NCBI RefSeq assembly: GCF_000430005.1
Contig: NZ_AUCY01000004.1
Span: forward strand, 1 to 64,000
DNA length: 64,000 nucleotides
Direction of reading: 5' to 3'
From: Desulfovibrio cuneatus DSM 11391
Lineage (GTDB): Bacteria; Desulfobacterota; Desulfovibrionia; Desulfovibrionales; Desulfovibrionaceae
Both the position numbers and the translations under genes were made by a program. This document shows, in pieces, positions 27,421 to 35,052 of this stretch (position 1 is the first letter of the stretch; each line of letters begins with the position of its first letter). The notes below the pieces were generated by a model. The model was not told the origin of the DNA. It saw only the letters and a program-made list of their open reading frames with translations, and ran no database searches.

Positions 27421-27459
27421 AAACCGCGCACTTCTGTAAAAAACAGAGGTGCGCGGTTT
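27421..27459. terminator. bidirectional terminator between the YkgJ gene and the ArnT-like gene
   Basis: A 16-bp stem (AAACCGCGCACTTCTG paired with its complement, one G-T pair) has a TAAAAAA loop. It is flanked by an A-run that becomes a seven-T tract on the minus strand, fitting termination of the ArnT-like gene. It can also serve the YkgJ gene. Confidence 0.88.
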
Positions 27460-27483
27460 GCTTTGTGCATTACCAACTATACC

Positions 27484-29934
27484 CTATTGATTTGGCTGTT
27501 TATCCCCGGCAGAGGTGCTGAAATCCTTAAGTTCTGCAGGTTCACTCTTTTCTGTGGGTTCACCCTGTTCGCCTGCGGGTTGTCCTGTAGGCTGCGGTAC
27601 GGCTTGTTCCCCCGGTATACCCTGCATTGCAGGGGATTCTTCCACAGGGGGCTCACACACGGTGGGTTTAGTCAGGTCTGGCCCATTGCTTTCGGGCGGC
27701 ACAGCTTTTTCCAATTCTGTGCTTCCTGTGCCATTGCGTTGGGGTACTATTGGGGCAATAGGAGCAATGGGGGGCACCACAGCCTCTTGGGGCAAGGGCT
27801 GGGGAATTTCCTGCCCTAACGGAGGGCAGGCTGCCAGCACGTAGCGGCTATTTTCAATCCATTGTTCATACACCGGGGTAAAGCAGGCGGGTTTATCGGC
27901 CCATTTATCAAAGCGTTTACGCTTCATGGCAACCACCACGCGGGTGCCCTGCTCTGCTTTTTGGGCAAGGTTTTCAAGGCTTATTTCCGGCACCACCTGC
28001 TCTGCATAAAAGGTATACGTGCCGCCGTAGTCGTTGTGGGTAAACGCCATATACCCGGCTTCCACATAACTTTTAAGGGTCTGGGCAATGGGTTTTGGGC
28101 TCAGGATGGCATTAAAAGCAGGCGCTACATATTTGGCCAGGGGGTAGCTTGCCAGTGTGGCGCACAGGGTCATAAGCAACAACACCCCTTCCGGCCGATT
28201 GCTGCCAAGGCCAAACACCAGCAACGCCGCTGCCCCCAGGAACAGGAGCGATACCGCAAAAAAGAAGACGTTGGGCGGAATGTGCCAGGCAGGCAGGTTG
28301 CCCAAGGCAGGCATGGGCAATGTGCCATACAGCATAAGGGTTCCCACCACACCTGCCACCCCGGCAACGGCCATGAACACTGCCATGGCGTAGCGCAGCA
28401 TGGCAGCACCCATTGGCCCAAAGCCAAGCACAGCCCGTGCAGCCAAAATAGCCAGGGCGGGCAAGGCTGGCAAAAAGTAAATAACTATTTTGCCGCTGAG
28501 CAAGGAAAGAAGCCCAAGGGTGGCAAGCACAATGCACACAAGAAAGGCCGTGCCTTCAGCTTCCGGCTTGCGGGTGGCAAGCACCCCTTTCCAGAAAGAA
28601 GGGAGCAGCACCTTGCCCCAGGGCAGGCACAGCACAATAATGCTCCAGGGCAACAGGGCAAGGGGCAGGCGCACCAAATAATAGTGCCATTGTTCTTTGT
28701 GGTGGAAGGTATTGACAGCGCGGGCAAGTACCTGTTCTTTCAACACCACATTAATAAAATAGGAAGGTCCACCCATGGTGTAGCTTACGCCAGCGGCCCA
28801 GGCCCCAACAACAAGCACAGCAACGGCAAACCCCATAAGGGAATCTCTACGGAACAACCGCCCCGGTGTGCCCCGCCAGACCGTAAATACCAGGGTGGCA
28901 AGCAGGGGCAGCGCCAGGCCAAGGGGGCCCTTTACCAAGCAGGCCAGGCCAGCTGCAAAATAGGCCAGCACCATCCACAACATTGAACGCCTATGGCCCA
29001 CGGCAATGAAAAACGCCGTAAAGCTGAGGGTAATGAGGGCGGCGAATAAAAAGTCCATGCGGCCGTAATGCAACAGCCCCATAATGTACCCGGTGCTAAG
29101 CAGCAACAGGCCAGCCCCCAGCAAGGTTTTGCCATCGGCCCTACCCGCCCCCCGGCCAAGCACCAGCGTGCTGAGCATAAACAGCACACCGGAAAGGGCT
29201 GCCCCGACAAAGAACACCACAGGAATGGACTGCCACCCGGCGGGAAGCACCTCATATAAGGCGCGCAGGAACAAAAAATACAGCGGTGGCTTGTCCGGGT
29301 ATGGCTGGCCGTTCATTTCCAGCACCAACCACTTGCCGCCATCCAGCAGGTTGCGGAAGGCATCTGCATGGCGAATTTCGTCGGAATACCACAAATCGCG
29401 GGCGTCCAGCGTAAAAATGGTTTGCAGCACCACCAGGGCAACCAGCGTAATGAAAGGGGCATAGGCCAGCACGCCAAACAGCTTGGAACTGCCGGAAGGC
29501 GGCAAAGTGCTTTCCACCCGCATTATAGGGCGCTGGGCAAAAAAGGGCGGCTCTGCCACAACAGGGGAAGAAGCAGGGGCGGTGGCAGTTTCAGCGTGCG
29601 AGTTATCCGTTATGGGATGTTGGTACGCTGCATAGCTGGCATCCAAAGGAGTATCAAAGGGAGCATCCAAGGAAGCGTCCAAAGGGGTATCCATGGGCTG
29701 TGCACCCATTAACAGGGTATCGCCGTCAAGAATGGGGTTTGTAGCAGGGTCAAGGGCGGCATGAGGCGCAGCTTCAGATTCCAGCAACGCCGTTTGCGTG
29801 GCCCCCAACGGTTGTGCCCCGTGCTTGCTAGCCGCAATTACCTGCGCCACAGTCTTTTCCGGCGCTGGAGCGGCAGAAGCAGAGGAAGTGGACGCCACTA
29901 CTTTGGAAGAAGGGGAAGAATCTTCAATGTTCAT
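27484..29934 (-). CDS. ArnT/PMT-family membrane glycosyltransferase with long disordered tails
   Basis: This integral membrane protein of about 816 residues has a GT83/PMT-type core of about 12 helices (roughly residues 145-600). The first periplasmic loop includes YSDEIRHADAFRNLL and the conserved GQPYPDKPPLYF. Such enzymes move a sugar (aminoarabinose in ArnT) from an undecaprenyl carrier to lipid A or another acceptor on the periplasmic side; donor and acceptor here are unknown. Unusually, the core is flanked by about 140 disordered N-terminal residues, including imperfect PLDA repeats, and about 110 Pro/Glu-rich C-terminal residues. The ATG at 29934 has AGGAA upstream and is preferred to 30000, which would run into the dispersed repeat. 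Confidence 0.85.
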   Translation of the reverse strand: MNIEDSSPSSKVVASTSSASAAPAPEKTVAQVIAASKHGAQPLGATQTALLESEAAPHAALDPATNPILDGDTLLMGAQPMDTPLDASLDAPFDTPLDASYAAYQHPITDNSHAETATAPASSPVVAEPPFFAQRPIMRVESTLPPSGSSKLFGVLAYAPFITLVALVVLQTIFTLDARDLWYSDEIRHADAFRNLLDGGKWLVLEMNGQPYPDKPPLYFLFLRALYEVLPAGWQSIPVVFFVGAALSGVLFMLSTLVLGRGAGRADGKTLLGAGLLLLSTGYIMGLLHYGRMDFLFAALITLSFTAFFIAVGHRRSMLWMVLAYFAAGLACLVKGPLGLALPLLATLVFTVWRGTPGRLFRRDSLMGFAVAVLVVGAWAAGVSYTMGGPSYFINVVLKEQVLARAVNTFHHKEQWHYYLVRLPLALLPWSIIVLCLPWGKVLLPSFWKGVLATRKPEAEGTAFLVCIVLATLGLLSLLSGKIVIYFLPALPALAILAARAVLGFGPMGAAMLRYAMAVFMAVAGVAGVVGTLMLYGTLPMPALGNLPAWHIPPNVFFFAVSLLFLGAAALLVFGLGSNRPEGVLLLMTLCATLASYPLAKYVAPAFNAILSPKPIAQTLKSYVEAGYMAFTHNDYGGTYTFYAEQVVPEISLENLAQKAEQGTRVVVAMKRKRFDKWADKPACFTPVYEQWIENSRYVLAACPPLGQEIPQPLPQEAVVPPIAPIAPIVPQRNGTGSTELEKAVPPESNGPDLTKPTVCEPPVEESPAMQGIPGEQAVPQPTGQPAGEQGEPTEKSEPAELKDFSTSAGDKQPNQ

Positions 29935-29978
29935 AGGTGGTTCCTGCAATACTGTCAAATAGCATTTGGGTAACGCTT

Positions 29979-30049
29979 GGTTTTTTGTTTGGCAAGGCAC
30001 GATTTTTTTGAGGAAGTAACGTAGCGAAACGGAATGAATGCGCGTTTCC
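29979..30049 (-). repeat. mosaic intergenic element, copy D (71-bp minimal form)
   Basis: Only the two ends of the element remain: GTTTGGCAAGGCACG on one side and the complement of GGAAACGCGCATTCATTCCG on the other. A short TTTTTTTGAGGAAGTAACG joint connects them, with no module 1 or 2. Read on the minus strand it begins immediately after the T-run of the mlaA terminator. Confidence 0.65.
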
Positions 30050-30050
30050 T

Positions 30051-30085
30051 AAAAAAATGGCCCACCTAGAGTACAAGGCAGGCCA
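30051..30085 (-). terminator. intrinsic terminator of the mla operon
   Basis: On the minus strand a 10-bp stem (TGGCCTGCCT with AGGTGGGCCA, two G-T pairs, 8-base loop) is followed by seven T residues. It lies 55 bases after the mlaA stop codon. Confidence 0.85.
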
Positions 30086-30139
30086 CTATTGCGGCAGCCT
30101 TGCAACACAAAGCGGGCCGTGCATGAAAAAAAACAGCGG

Positions 30140-30886
30140 TTATTTGGCAATAAGAGCCCTGCGGTGCTGTACATATGCATCCCGGAACGCCGTATATGGT
30201 TCTACTGCCATGCGGTTTATGTTGTCATATTGGTCCAGCACGCCGTCCAGCTCGTTAAACGTTCTCCCACCTTTCAGGCCAAGGCTGAGGCCCGTTGGGG
30301 AAATATACGTCAGGGGATCGAGAAAGTTGTCGCCTACCTTGCCAATAGTGTCACGCAGGGTAGAAGGGCCAAAGAACGGCAACACAAGATACACGCCTTC
30401 CCCCATGCCCCAAACGCCAAACGTTTGGCCAAGGTCTTCATCCGAAACAGGCACAATGGTTTTGTGATTCTCCGCCACATTGATAAGGCCACCCAGCCCG
30501 GCAGTGGTATTCAAAACAAAACGCGACATTTCCACCCCGGCAGCCTTGCCTTTGCCCTGTAAAATATTGTTTACAAAGCGCACCGGAAACAAGGCGTTAT
30601 GAAAGGCATTCCCAATGCCTGTTCGTACAAAGCGCGGGGTAACATAGGAATAGCCTGTGTACAGGGGGCGGGCAACGTAATCAATTACCACATCGTTGAA
30701 CGAGTGAATAACCCGGTTGATGGGCTTTAAGGGGTCTGCCACGGTAACAGACACTTTGTCCAGCATGGCGTCATCGTCATCAAGAGAAGGAGTAGAACCT
30801 ACTGCCCAGGCAGGCAGGGAACAGAAAAGCCCCCACAGGCAAAGGCACACGGCAAACCTTTTCATGGTGTTCATTGGCAGGCTCAT
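30140..30886 (-). CDS. mlaA: MlaA/VacJ outer-membrane phospholipid-removal protein
   Basis: This 248-residue protein has a signal peptide (cleavage near PAWAVG) and the MlaA domain. Signatures are DPLKPINRVIHSFND, the FVLNTTAGLGGLINVA segment and GVWGMGEGVYLVLPFFGPST. MlaA forms a ring-shaped pore that removes mislocalised phospholipids from the outer leaflet and hands them to MlaC. E. coli MlaA is a lipoprotein. Here the only signal-region cysteine is in LFCSLPA, which is a poor lipobox, so this copy is probably cut by signal peptidase I. Its ATG overlaps the mlaC stop (ATGA). Co-localisation of mlaA with mlaEFDC in one operon differs from E. coli, where it lies apart, but is common in other proteobacteria. 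Confidence 0.93.
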   Translation of the reverse strand: MSLPMNTMKRFAVCLCLWGLFCSLPAWAVGSTPSLDDDDAMLDKVSVTVADPLKPINRVIHSFNDVVIDYVARPLYTGYSYVTPRFVRTGIGNAFHNALFPVRFVNNILQGKGKAAGVEMSRFVLNTTAGLGGLINVAENHKTIVPVSDEDLGQTFGVWGMGEGVYLVLPFFGPSTLRDTIGKVGDNFLDPLTYISPTGLSLGLKGGRTFNELDGVLDQYDNINRMAVEPYTAFRDAYVQHRRALIAK

Positions 30887-31530
30887 AAGGTAATTTGTTG
30901 TTTTTTGTTATAGGCACGTGTTTCCTGGGCTTTTGCCCCCACCTGACGAATAAGCGCTTCCACGTCGCCCTTCAGTAACAGGTCTTGAAACTGGGAGCGG
31001 TAGTTTTGTACCATGCTGATGCCTTCAATCACCATATCGTACACAACCCACCCGTCTTTCTTGATTATGCGGTAGGAAACAGGAACGTCTTTGCCTTTGA
31101 TGTTAACGGAGGTAAGCACTTCCACCTTATCGCCTGCGGTGCTGGTTTGTTCCCCTTTGTATACAACGGTTTCCCCGTTATAGCCATTAAGCTTTTCCAG
31201 GTATGTTTCCCGCAACAGGTCAGAAAATTCATCAACAAAACGAGCTTTTTGGTCTGGGGTAAATTTTTTCCACCCAGGTCCCACCGTGCGTGCTGAAAGT
31301 TCTTCAAAGTCAAAAATACCCCGAATAACGGATTCAATACGCTGCAAAATGGCTTTTTGTTCTTCAACCTGATGCAGGCCCGGTTTATTCAGCTCTTGCA
31401 ATACCTGGTTTATGGAAGCTTCCAGAGTTGCCCGTGCTTCTTGGGCCGGGGTGGCAAATGCAGGCAGGCACAGGGAAACAACAAGAATACCTGCAAGAGA
31501 AAAACTGGAAATCCACTTGGGTAGCCGCAT
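30883..31530 (-). CDS. mlaC: MlaC periplasmic phospholipid carrier
   Basis: This 215-residue soluble periplasmic protein has a signal peptide ending at LPAFA. The MlaC/Ttg2D domain contains FDFEELSARTVG, FVDEFSDLLRETYLEKL and the C-terminal MVQNYRSQFQDLL. It shuttles phospholipid between MlaA at the outer membrane and the MlaFED complex at the inner membrane. It is tightly packed: it overlaps mlaD by one base on its 5' side and mlaA by four bases on its 3' side. Confidence 0.93.
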   Translation of the reverse strand: MRLPKWISSFSLAGILVVSLCLPAFATPAQEARATLEASINQVLQELNKPGLHQVEEQKAILQRIESVIRGIFDFEELSARTVGPGWKKFTPDQKARFVDEFSDLLRETYLEKLNGYNGETVVYKGEQTSTAGDKVEVLTSVNIKGKDVPVSYRIIKKDGWVVYDMVIEGISMVQNYRSQFQDLLLKGDVEALIRQVGAKAQETRAYNKKQQITL

Positions 31531-31976
31531 TACTTTACTCCTCCAAACACATATTTAGAGATAAGACTTTCAAGGTCAATCGAAGCTTCCGTTTCTGAAA
31601 TGCGCCCGCCAGCGGCAAGGGCGCTGCCCCCCCCAATGGAAAGGCTTACATACTTATCGCCAATAATACCACTTGTCTTTATGGAAGCAATGGTATCGTC
31701 GGTGATATGCACCGTCTCATTGAGGTTCATGGTAATGCGCGCGCCGTTTTCTTCGGGCAGCAGGCTTATGCTGGTTACCTTGCCCACTGAAACACCACAA
31801 ATTTCTACCCCCGCCCCAGGCCTTAGCCCGGAAACAGAGGAAAAATCGGCTTCAAACGTGTGTCCATGGGAAGCGAAAAGCTCCATTTTTCCAAGCTTGA
31901 TGGTGAGATACCCAAGGCACAGAAAGCCCACAAGAACAAATAGCCCGACTTGCAGTTCAAGAGAATATTTTTTCAT
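31530..31976 (-). CDS. mlaD: MlaD, MCE-domain inner-membrane lipid-binding protein
   Basis: This 148-residue protein has one N-terminal transmembrane helix (about 8-27). A single MCE domain includes VSGLRPGAGVEICGVSVGKV and the IIGDKYVSLSIGG segment. Hexameric MlaD rings attached to MlaE accept lipids from MlaC. The ATG at 31976 starts directly before the helix; an upstream frame start at 32057 would add a signal-less basic leader and overlaps the spacer. The stop overlaps the mlaC start as TAATG. There is an 89-base gap to mlaF upstream, the largest within the operon. Confidence 0.92.
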   Translation of the reverse strand: MKKYSLELQVGLFVLVGFLCLGYLTIKLGKMELFASHGHTFEADFSSVSGLRPGAGVEICGVSVGKVTSISLLPEENGARITMNLNETVHITDDTIASIKTSGIIGDKYVSLSIGGGSALAAGGRISETEASIDLESLISKYVFGGVK

Positions 31977-32065
31977 GCTTTGCTCATTTCCATGCTTTTT
32001 TAAAAAATGCAGTGCAGGTTGGGCATGCCCAACAGTGCATAGCGCACCATAAATCATGCCAAAGG

Positions 32066-32899
32066 TTATTGCAACTCAAGTTCCCTGTGCATATGGGCGC
32101 GGGTTGCCTCGCTTAAGGGGTAGCTTGCTCCCTGTTCTTCTTCCCGCATGGGGGCGCGGGCAAGAAACTGGAGTAAATACGGCTTTGTAGTTTCTTGCAG
32201 GTTATGTAGGCTGCCTTGAAAAATAACCTGTTTTTCATGAAGCACCAGCACATGGTCGGCTATTGCTTTCACGCTTTCCATGTCGTGGCTGACGCACACA
32301 ATGGTCATGGAAGGAAAGCGCTCCCTCATTTCCAGCAACAGGGCATCCATTTGGGCCGCACTAATGGGGTCCAGGCCAGAAGTAGGTTCGTCACACAGCA
32401 GAATGGGTGGGTCTGTAACCAGGGCCCTGGCCAAACCTGCCCGCTTACGCATACCGCCGGAAAGCTGGCTGGGGTAAAGCGCTGTCGTGTGGGCAAGCCC
32501 CACAAGAGAGAGCTTATGCAGCACAATTTCCTGCACTTCTGCTTCTTTCAGGTGGGTGTGTTCACGCAGGGGCAGGGCTATATTTTCTCCTACTGTCAGC
32601 GAACCAAGTAGCGCTCCATCTTGAAACAGAACGCCCATGCGCCGCCGCATACGGCGAAACTCTGCATCCTTCATAGCAAAAAAATCGTTGCCTCCCAAAA
32701 GCACTTTGCCTTCCATGGGGGCAGAAAGTCCAATAATTTGACGTAGTAAAGTTGATTTACCACACCCGGAACCACCAAGCACCATAGAAATTTTGCCACC
32801 GGGCAGCACGGTGCTAATATTTTCCAGCACCACTTTTGGGCCATACCCCGCCGTAAGCCCTTCCAGGGCAATGTCCCACACTTGCGTAGTTATTGTCAT
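32066..32899 (-). CDS. mlaF: MlaF, ABC ATPase of the phospholipid transport system
   Basis: This ATPase of about 277 residues has Walker A GGSGCGKST, the Q-loop LFQDGALLGSLTV, the signature LSGGMRKRAGLARAL and Walker B ILLCDEPTSGLDP. All are typical of MlaF/Ttg2A. It energises lipid movement through MlaE. The ATG at 32899 overlaps the mlaE stop (ATGA) and is preferred to the longer frame start at 33040. The C-terminal extension carries EEEQG-type acidic residues and may contact a partner, but no MlaB (STAS) gene is seen next to it. Confidence 0.93.
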   Translation of the reverse strand: MTITTQVWDIALEGLTAGYGPKVVLENISTVLPGGKISMVLGGSGCGKSTLLRQIIGLSAPMEGKVLLGGNDFFAMKDAEFRRMRRRMGVLFQDGALLGSLTVGENIALPLREHTHLKEAEVQEIVLHKLSLVGLAHTTALYPSQLSGGMRKRAGLARALVTDPPILLCDEPTSGLDPISAAQMDALLLEMRERFPSMTIVCVSHDMESVKAIADHVLVLHEKQVIFQGSLHNLQETTKPYLLQFLARAPMREEEQGASYPLSEATRAHMHRELELQ

Positions 32900-33690
32900 A
32901 GCAGCACCGAAGTAATGACGTAGTCCACCAGTAATAGCAGCACACAGGAAAGAACCACGGCAGAGGTAGTGGCATTGCCCACCGCAGCCGGGCCCATGCC
33001 GTCTTGCCGCAAGTTGGCAAAAAAGCCCTTGTAGCAACACACCGTAACAACGGTAAGAGCAAAGAACACCGATTTTATGAAGGTACCTGCCACGTCGGCA
33101 AAGACCACACTGCTTTCAATGCTGTAAAAATACACCCCTTGGTTTACCCCCAAAAGCTGCACCCCGGTAAGGTAGCCGCCCAAAATGCCCACCACGTTAA
33201 ACACAGCAGTAAGCAGCGGGAACACAAACAAGCAGGCGGTTATGCGGGGGGAAACAAGGTAGGCATAGGGGTTTATGTCCATTACTTCCAAAGCATCTAT
33301 CTGGTCGGAAATGCGCATAACCCCAATTTCCGCTGCCATGGCAGAACCGGCACGGCCAGTTACCATAATGGCCGTAAGCACTGGCCCAAGTTCGCGAATA
33401 AGCGTAAGGGCCACAGCAGAGCCCAGCATGCCAACCGAGCCATACCTTGTAAGGGTGTAATACCCTTGCAGGCCAAGCACCATGCCGGTAAACAGCCCAA
33501 TAAGCGCAATAAGGAAAAAAGAGCCAGCCCCAATAACATGCACCTGGCGCAGCACGCGTTGCAGTTGCTTGGTGGAGGAACACATGTGCCGCATGCCAAG
33601 CAGAAGGAAAATGAGCATTGCCCCCATTTCCCCCACAAAAGCAAGGCTTGCACGCCCCACTGCCACCACTGGCACTGTTACCATACGCAT
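32896..33690 (-). CDS. mlaE: MlaE, permease of the phospholipid transport system
   Basis: This 264-residue inner-membrane protein has an N-terminal amphipathic helix and about five hydrophobic segments. The conserved MlaE segment GRAGSAMAAEIGVMRISDQIDALEVMDI, here seen near residues 115-140, is intact. MlaE dimers form the transmembrane core of the MlaFEDB complex. The start ATG at 33690 lies 12 bases after the stop of the SPOR-domain gene, so that protein belongs to the same transcription unit. The 3' end overlaps mlaF by four bases. Confidence 0.94.
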   Translation of the reverse strand: MRMVTVPVVAVGRASLAFVGEMGAMLIFLLLGMRHMCSSTKQLQRVLRQVHVIGAGSFFLIALIGLFTGMVLGLQGYYTLTRYGSVGMLGSAVALTLIRELGPVLTAIMVTGRAGSAMAAEIGVMRISDQIDALEVMDINPYAYLVSPRITACLFVFPLLTAVFNVVGILGGYLTGVQLLGVNQGVYFYSIESSVVFADVAGTFIKSVFFALTVVTVCCYKGFFANLRQDGMGPAAVGNATTSAVVLSCVLLLLVDYVITSVLL

Positions 33691-33702
33691 AGCCTGACCA
33701 AC

Positions 33703-34572
33703 CTAAGAGGTTACGGGTTTTTTCGATTTACGAACAAGCGACTGCACGCCCTGGCGCTTCAGGGCCGGGCGCAGGGTTGCGTCCACCTCTTCAGGTGTGC
33801 CGCGGAAGGTAACCATGCTTTTGAACCACACAGTGCCTTTTTCGGTTACTTTTTCCACTGTGGTGGTAAAGCCTGCACGGCGCAGTTTATCTGTCATGGC
33901 CTGTGCAGGGGCATTGTCTTTGTAGGCAGCTACCTGAAATTCATATACAAAAATATTCTTCCCGTTTTTGGCTGCCTTGGCCTTGGCAGCGGCTTGTTCT
34001 GCTTCTTTGGCTTTTTGGGCAGCCGCTTTTGTTGCCGCTTCCTGCTCTTTCTTTTTGGCAGCCTCTGTTTTCTTTTCTTGGGCGCCTGCTTCCGTCTTTG
34101 CCGTGCGTTTGGCTGGGGAAGAATTAGTTACATTGGGTTTAGGCTTCAAGGCTTCATGAAAGCCAAAGTCCTGCCTGCCCATAACCTGCGGCCCTTCCTG
34201 CGTTTCCACTTCCATGGGAGTTGTGCCAGGTGCTTTTTGTGCCGGGGCAGAAGAGGCAGGCTTTGCACCTTCCGCAGCACTGGGCGGGGGGGCGTCTGCC
34301 GCAAGCAATGTAGGAACTGAAGGAACACCCTGTGGCATCAGTTTGCCAAGGCGGGGAATTTTATCTTCCGGAAAGTGCCCGGTGCCAAGAATGACCCCGA
34401 GAAAAAAAATCCACAAGCAGGCAAAGCTGGCTGCAAGCAGGGCCGTAATAAGTGTGGGCAAGGTAAAAGTAATGGTAAAGGTTCTGCCCTTTTTTTTGCC
34501 TCCCTTTCCCCCGGTGGCTTCACCGCCGCCCCCGCCGGGGCCTCCTTGTGGTGGTCTTCCTTGTTCTGCCAT
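33703..34572 (-). CDS. SPOR-domain membrane protein
   Basis: This protein of about 289 residues has a Gly-rich cytoplasmic N-terminus and one transmembrane helix (about 38-60). A long periplasmic Ala/Lys/Glu-rich linker follows, and a C-terminal SPOR domain (about 215-285) starts at FVYEFQVAAYKDNAPAQAM. SPOR domains bind glycan strands stripped of stem peptides and direct proteins to division sites. The linker includes a strongly charged, probably helical stretch. The start at 34572 has an AAGG sequence and is preferred over 34641. It is the first gene of the SPOR-mlaEFDCA run, an association suggesting a link between septal peptidoglycan and lipid trafficking, which is inference. Confidence 0.85.
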   Translation of the reverse strand: MAEQGRPPQGGPGGGGGEATGGKGGKKKGRTFTITFTLPTLITALLAASFACLWIFFLGVILGTGHFPEDKIPRLGKLMPQGVPSVPTLLAADAPPPSAAEGAKPASSAPAQKAPGTTPMEVETQEGPQVMGRQDFGFHEALKPKPNVTNSSPAKRTAKTEAGAQEKKTEAAKKKEQEAATKAAAQKAKEAEQAAAKAKAAKNGKNIFVYEFQVAAYKDNAPAQAMTDKLRRAGFTTTVEKVTEKGTVWFKSMVTFRGTPEEVDATLRPALKRQGVQSLVRKSKKPVTS

Positions 34573-34703
34573 ATGCGTAACCTTACTGCACCGTGTGCTG
34601 TATGAATAAAATTTGTTGTTCTTCAATGCTAACTGGCTCAAAAACCGGATAGTATTAATTTTTATGTTTTGGGGAATACGCGCTTAGGCCACACATGCCC
34701 ATA

Positions 34704-34892
34704 ATAGCCTACTTTTTGCCATGAACTCTTAAGCCATACCTGTAACAGGCCGTTGATGCAAGAATATTCCCGCCTCGCAAGGTGATTAACTGGTATTCTT
34801 AAGGCGGCTTCACACAGGGAAGACGCTCCCAAAAGTTCGAATAAGGGAAATTTACTTTCCCTGTTACATGAGCGCTTTTTCGGACTTAGGCC
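34704..34892. ncRNA. candidate structured non-coding RNA between argS and the SPOR gene
   Basis: The gap 34573-35052 holds no gene, yet this part is unusually rich in complementary segments. TGTAACAGG (34741-34749) pairs with CCTGTTACA (34860-34868). Inside that pair, CCGCCT pairs with AGGCGG and AAGAATA pairs with TATTCTT in an interleaved, pseudoknot-like way. An AGGGAAA/TTTCCCT hairpin also lies within it. AGCCTA near 34706 and TAGGC near 34887 could close the whole fold at about 185 bases. That size and long-rod topology recall 6S RNA, but I could not match 6S sequence motifs. The strand is undecided. Confidence 0.25.
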
Positions 34893-34978
34893 ATGTTTCG
34901 GTCTACATAGGCAGAACGAAGCAGGATGGAAAAGGCACGTAAAACGTCGTTTTGCAATGGTCTTTACCTTATTGAAAA

Positions 34979-35009
34979 GCAGGGAAAAGCGCCATGCACC
35001 TTTCCCTGC
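34979..35009 (-). terminator. terminator of argS
   Basis: A 9-bp stem (GCAGGGAAA / TTTCCCTGC) lies 44 bases after the argS stop codon and is followed on the minus strand by a short TTTT tract. Confidence 0.6.
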
Positions 35010-35052
35010 CCGGATGTTTGCGAAAATAAGCGTGTTGTTGGCCAAAAACAGG

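Noticed and set aside
27862-28986. Plus-strand open frame of 374 codons inside the ArnT-like gene
   Set aside because: The translation is rich in His/Lys/Gln/Gly, as expected for the complement of membrane-protein codons, with no recognisable motif. The minus-strand reading is a clear GT83 protein.
33004-34320. Plus-strand open frame of 438 codons across mlaE and the SPOR gene
   Set aside because: It crosses two well-supported minus-strand genes and has no domain or start signal.
34830-34860. tRNA-like TTCGAAC segment
   Set aside because: No T-stem of five pairs forms around it, and no acceptor or anticodon arms are found at tRNA distances.
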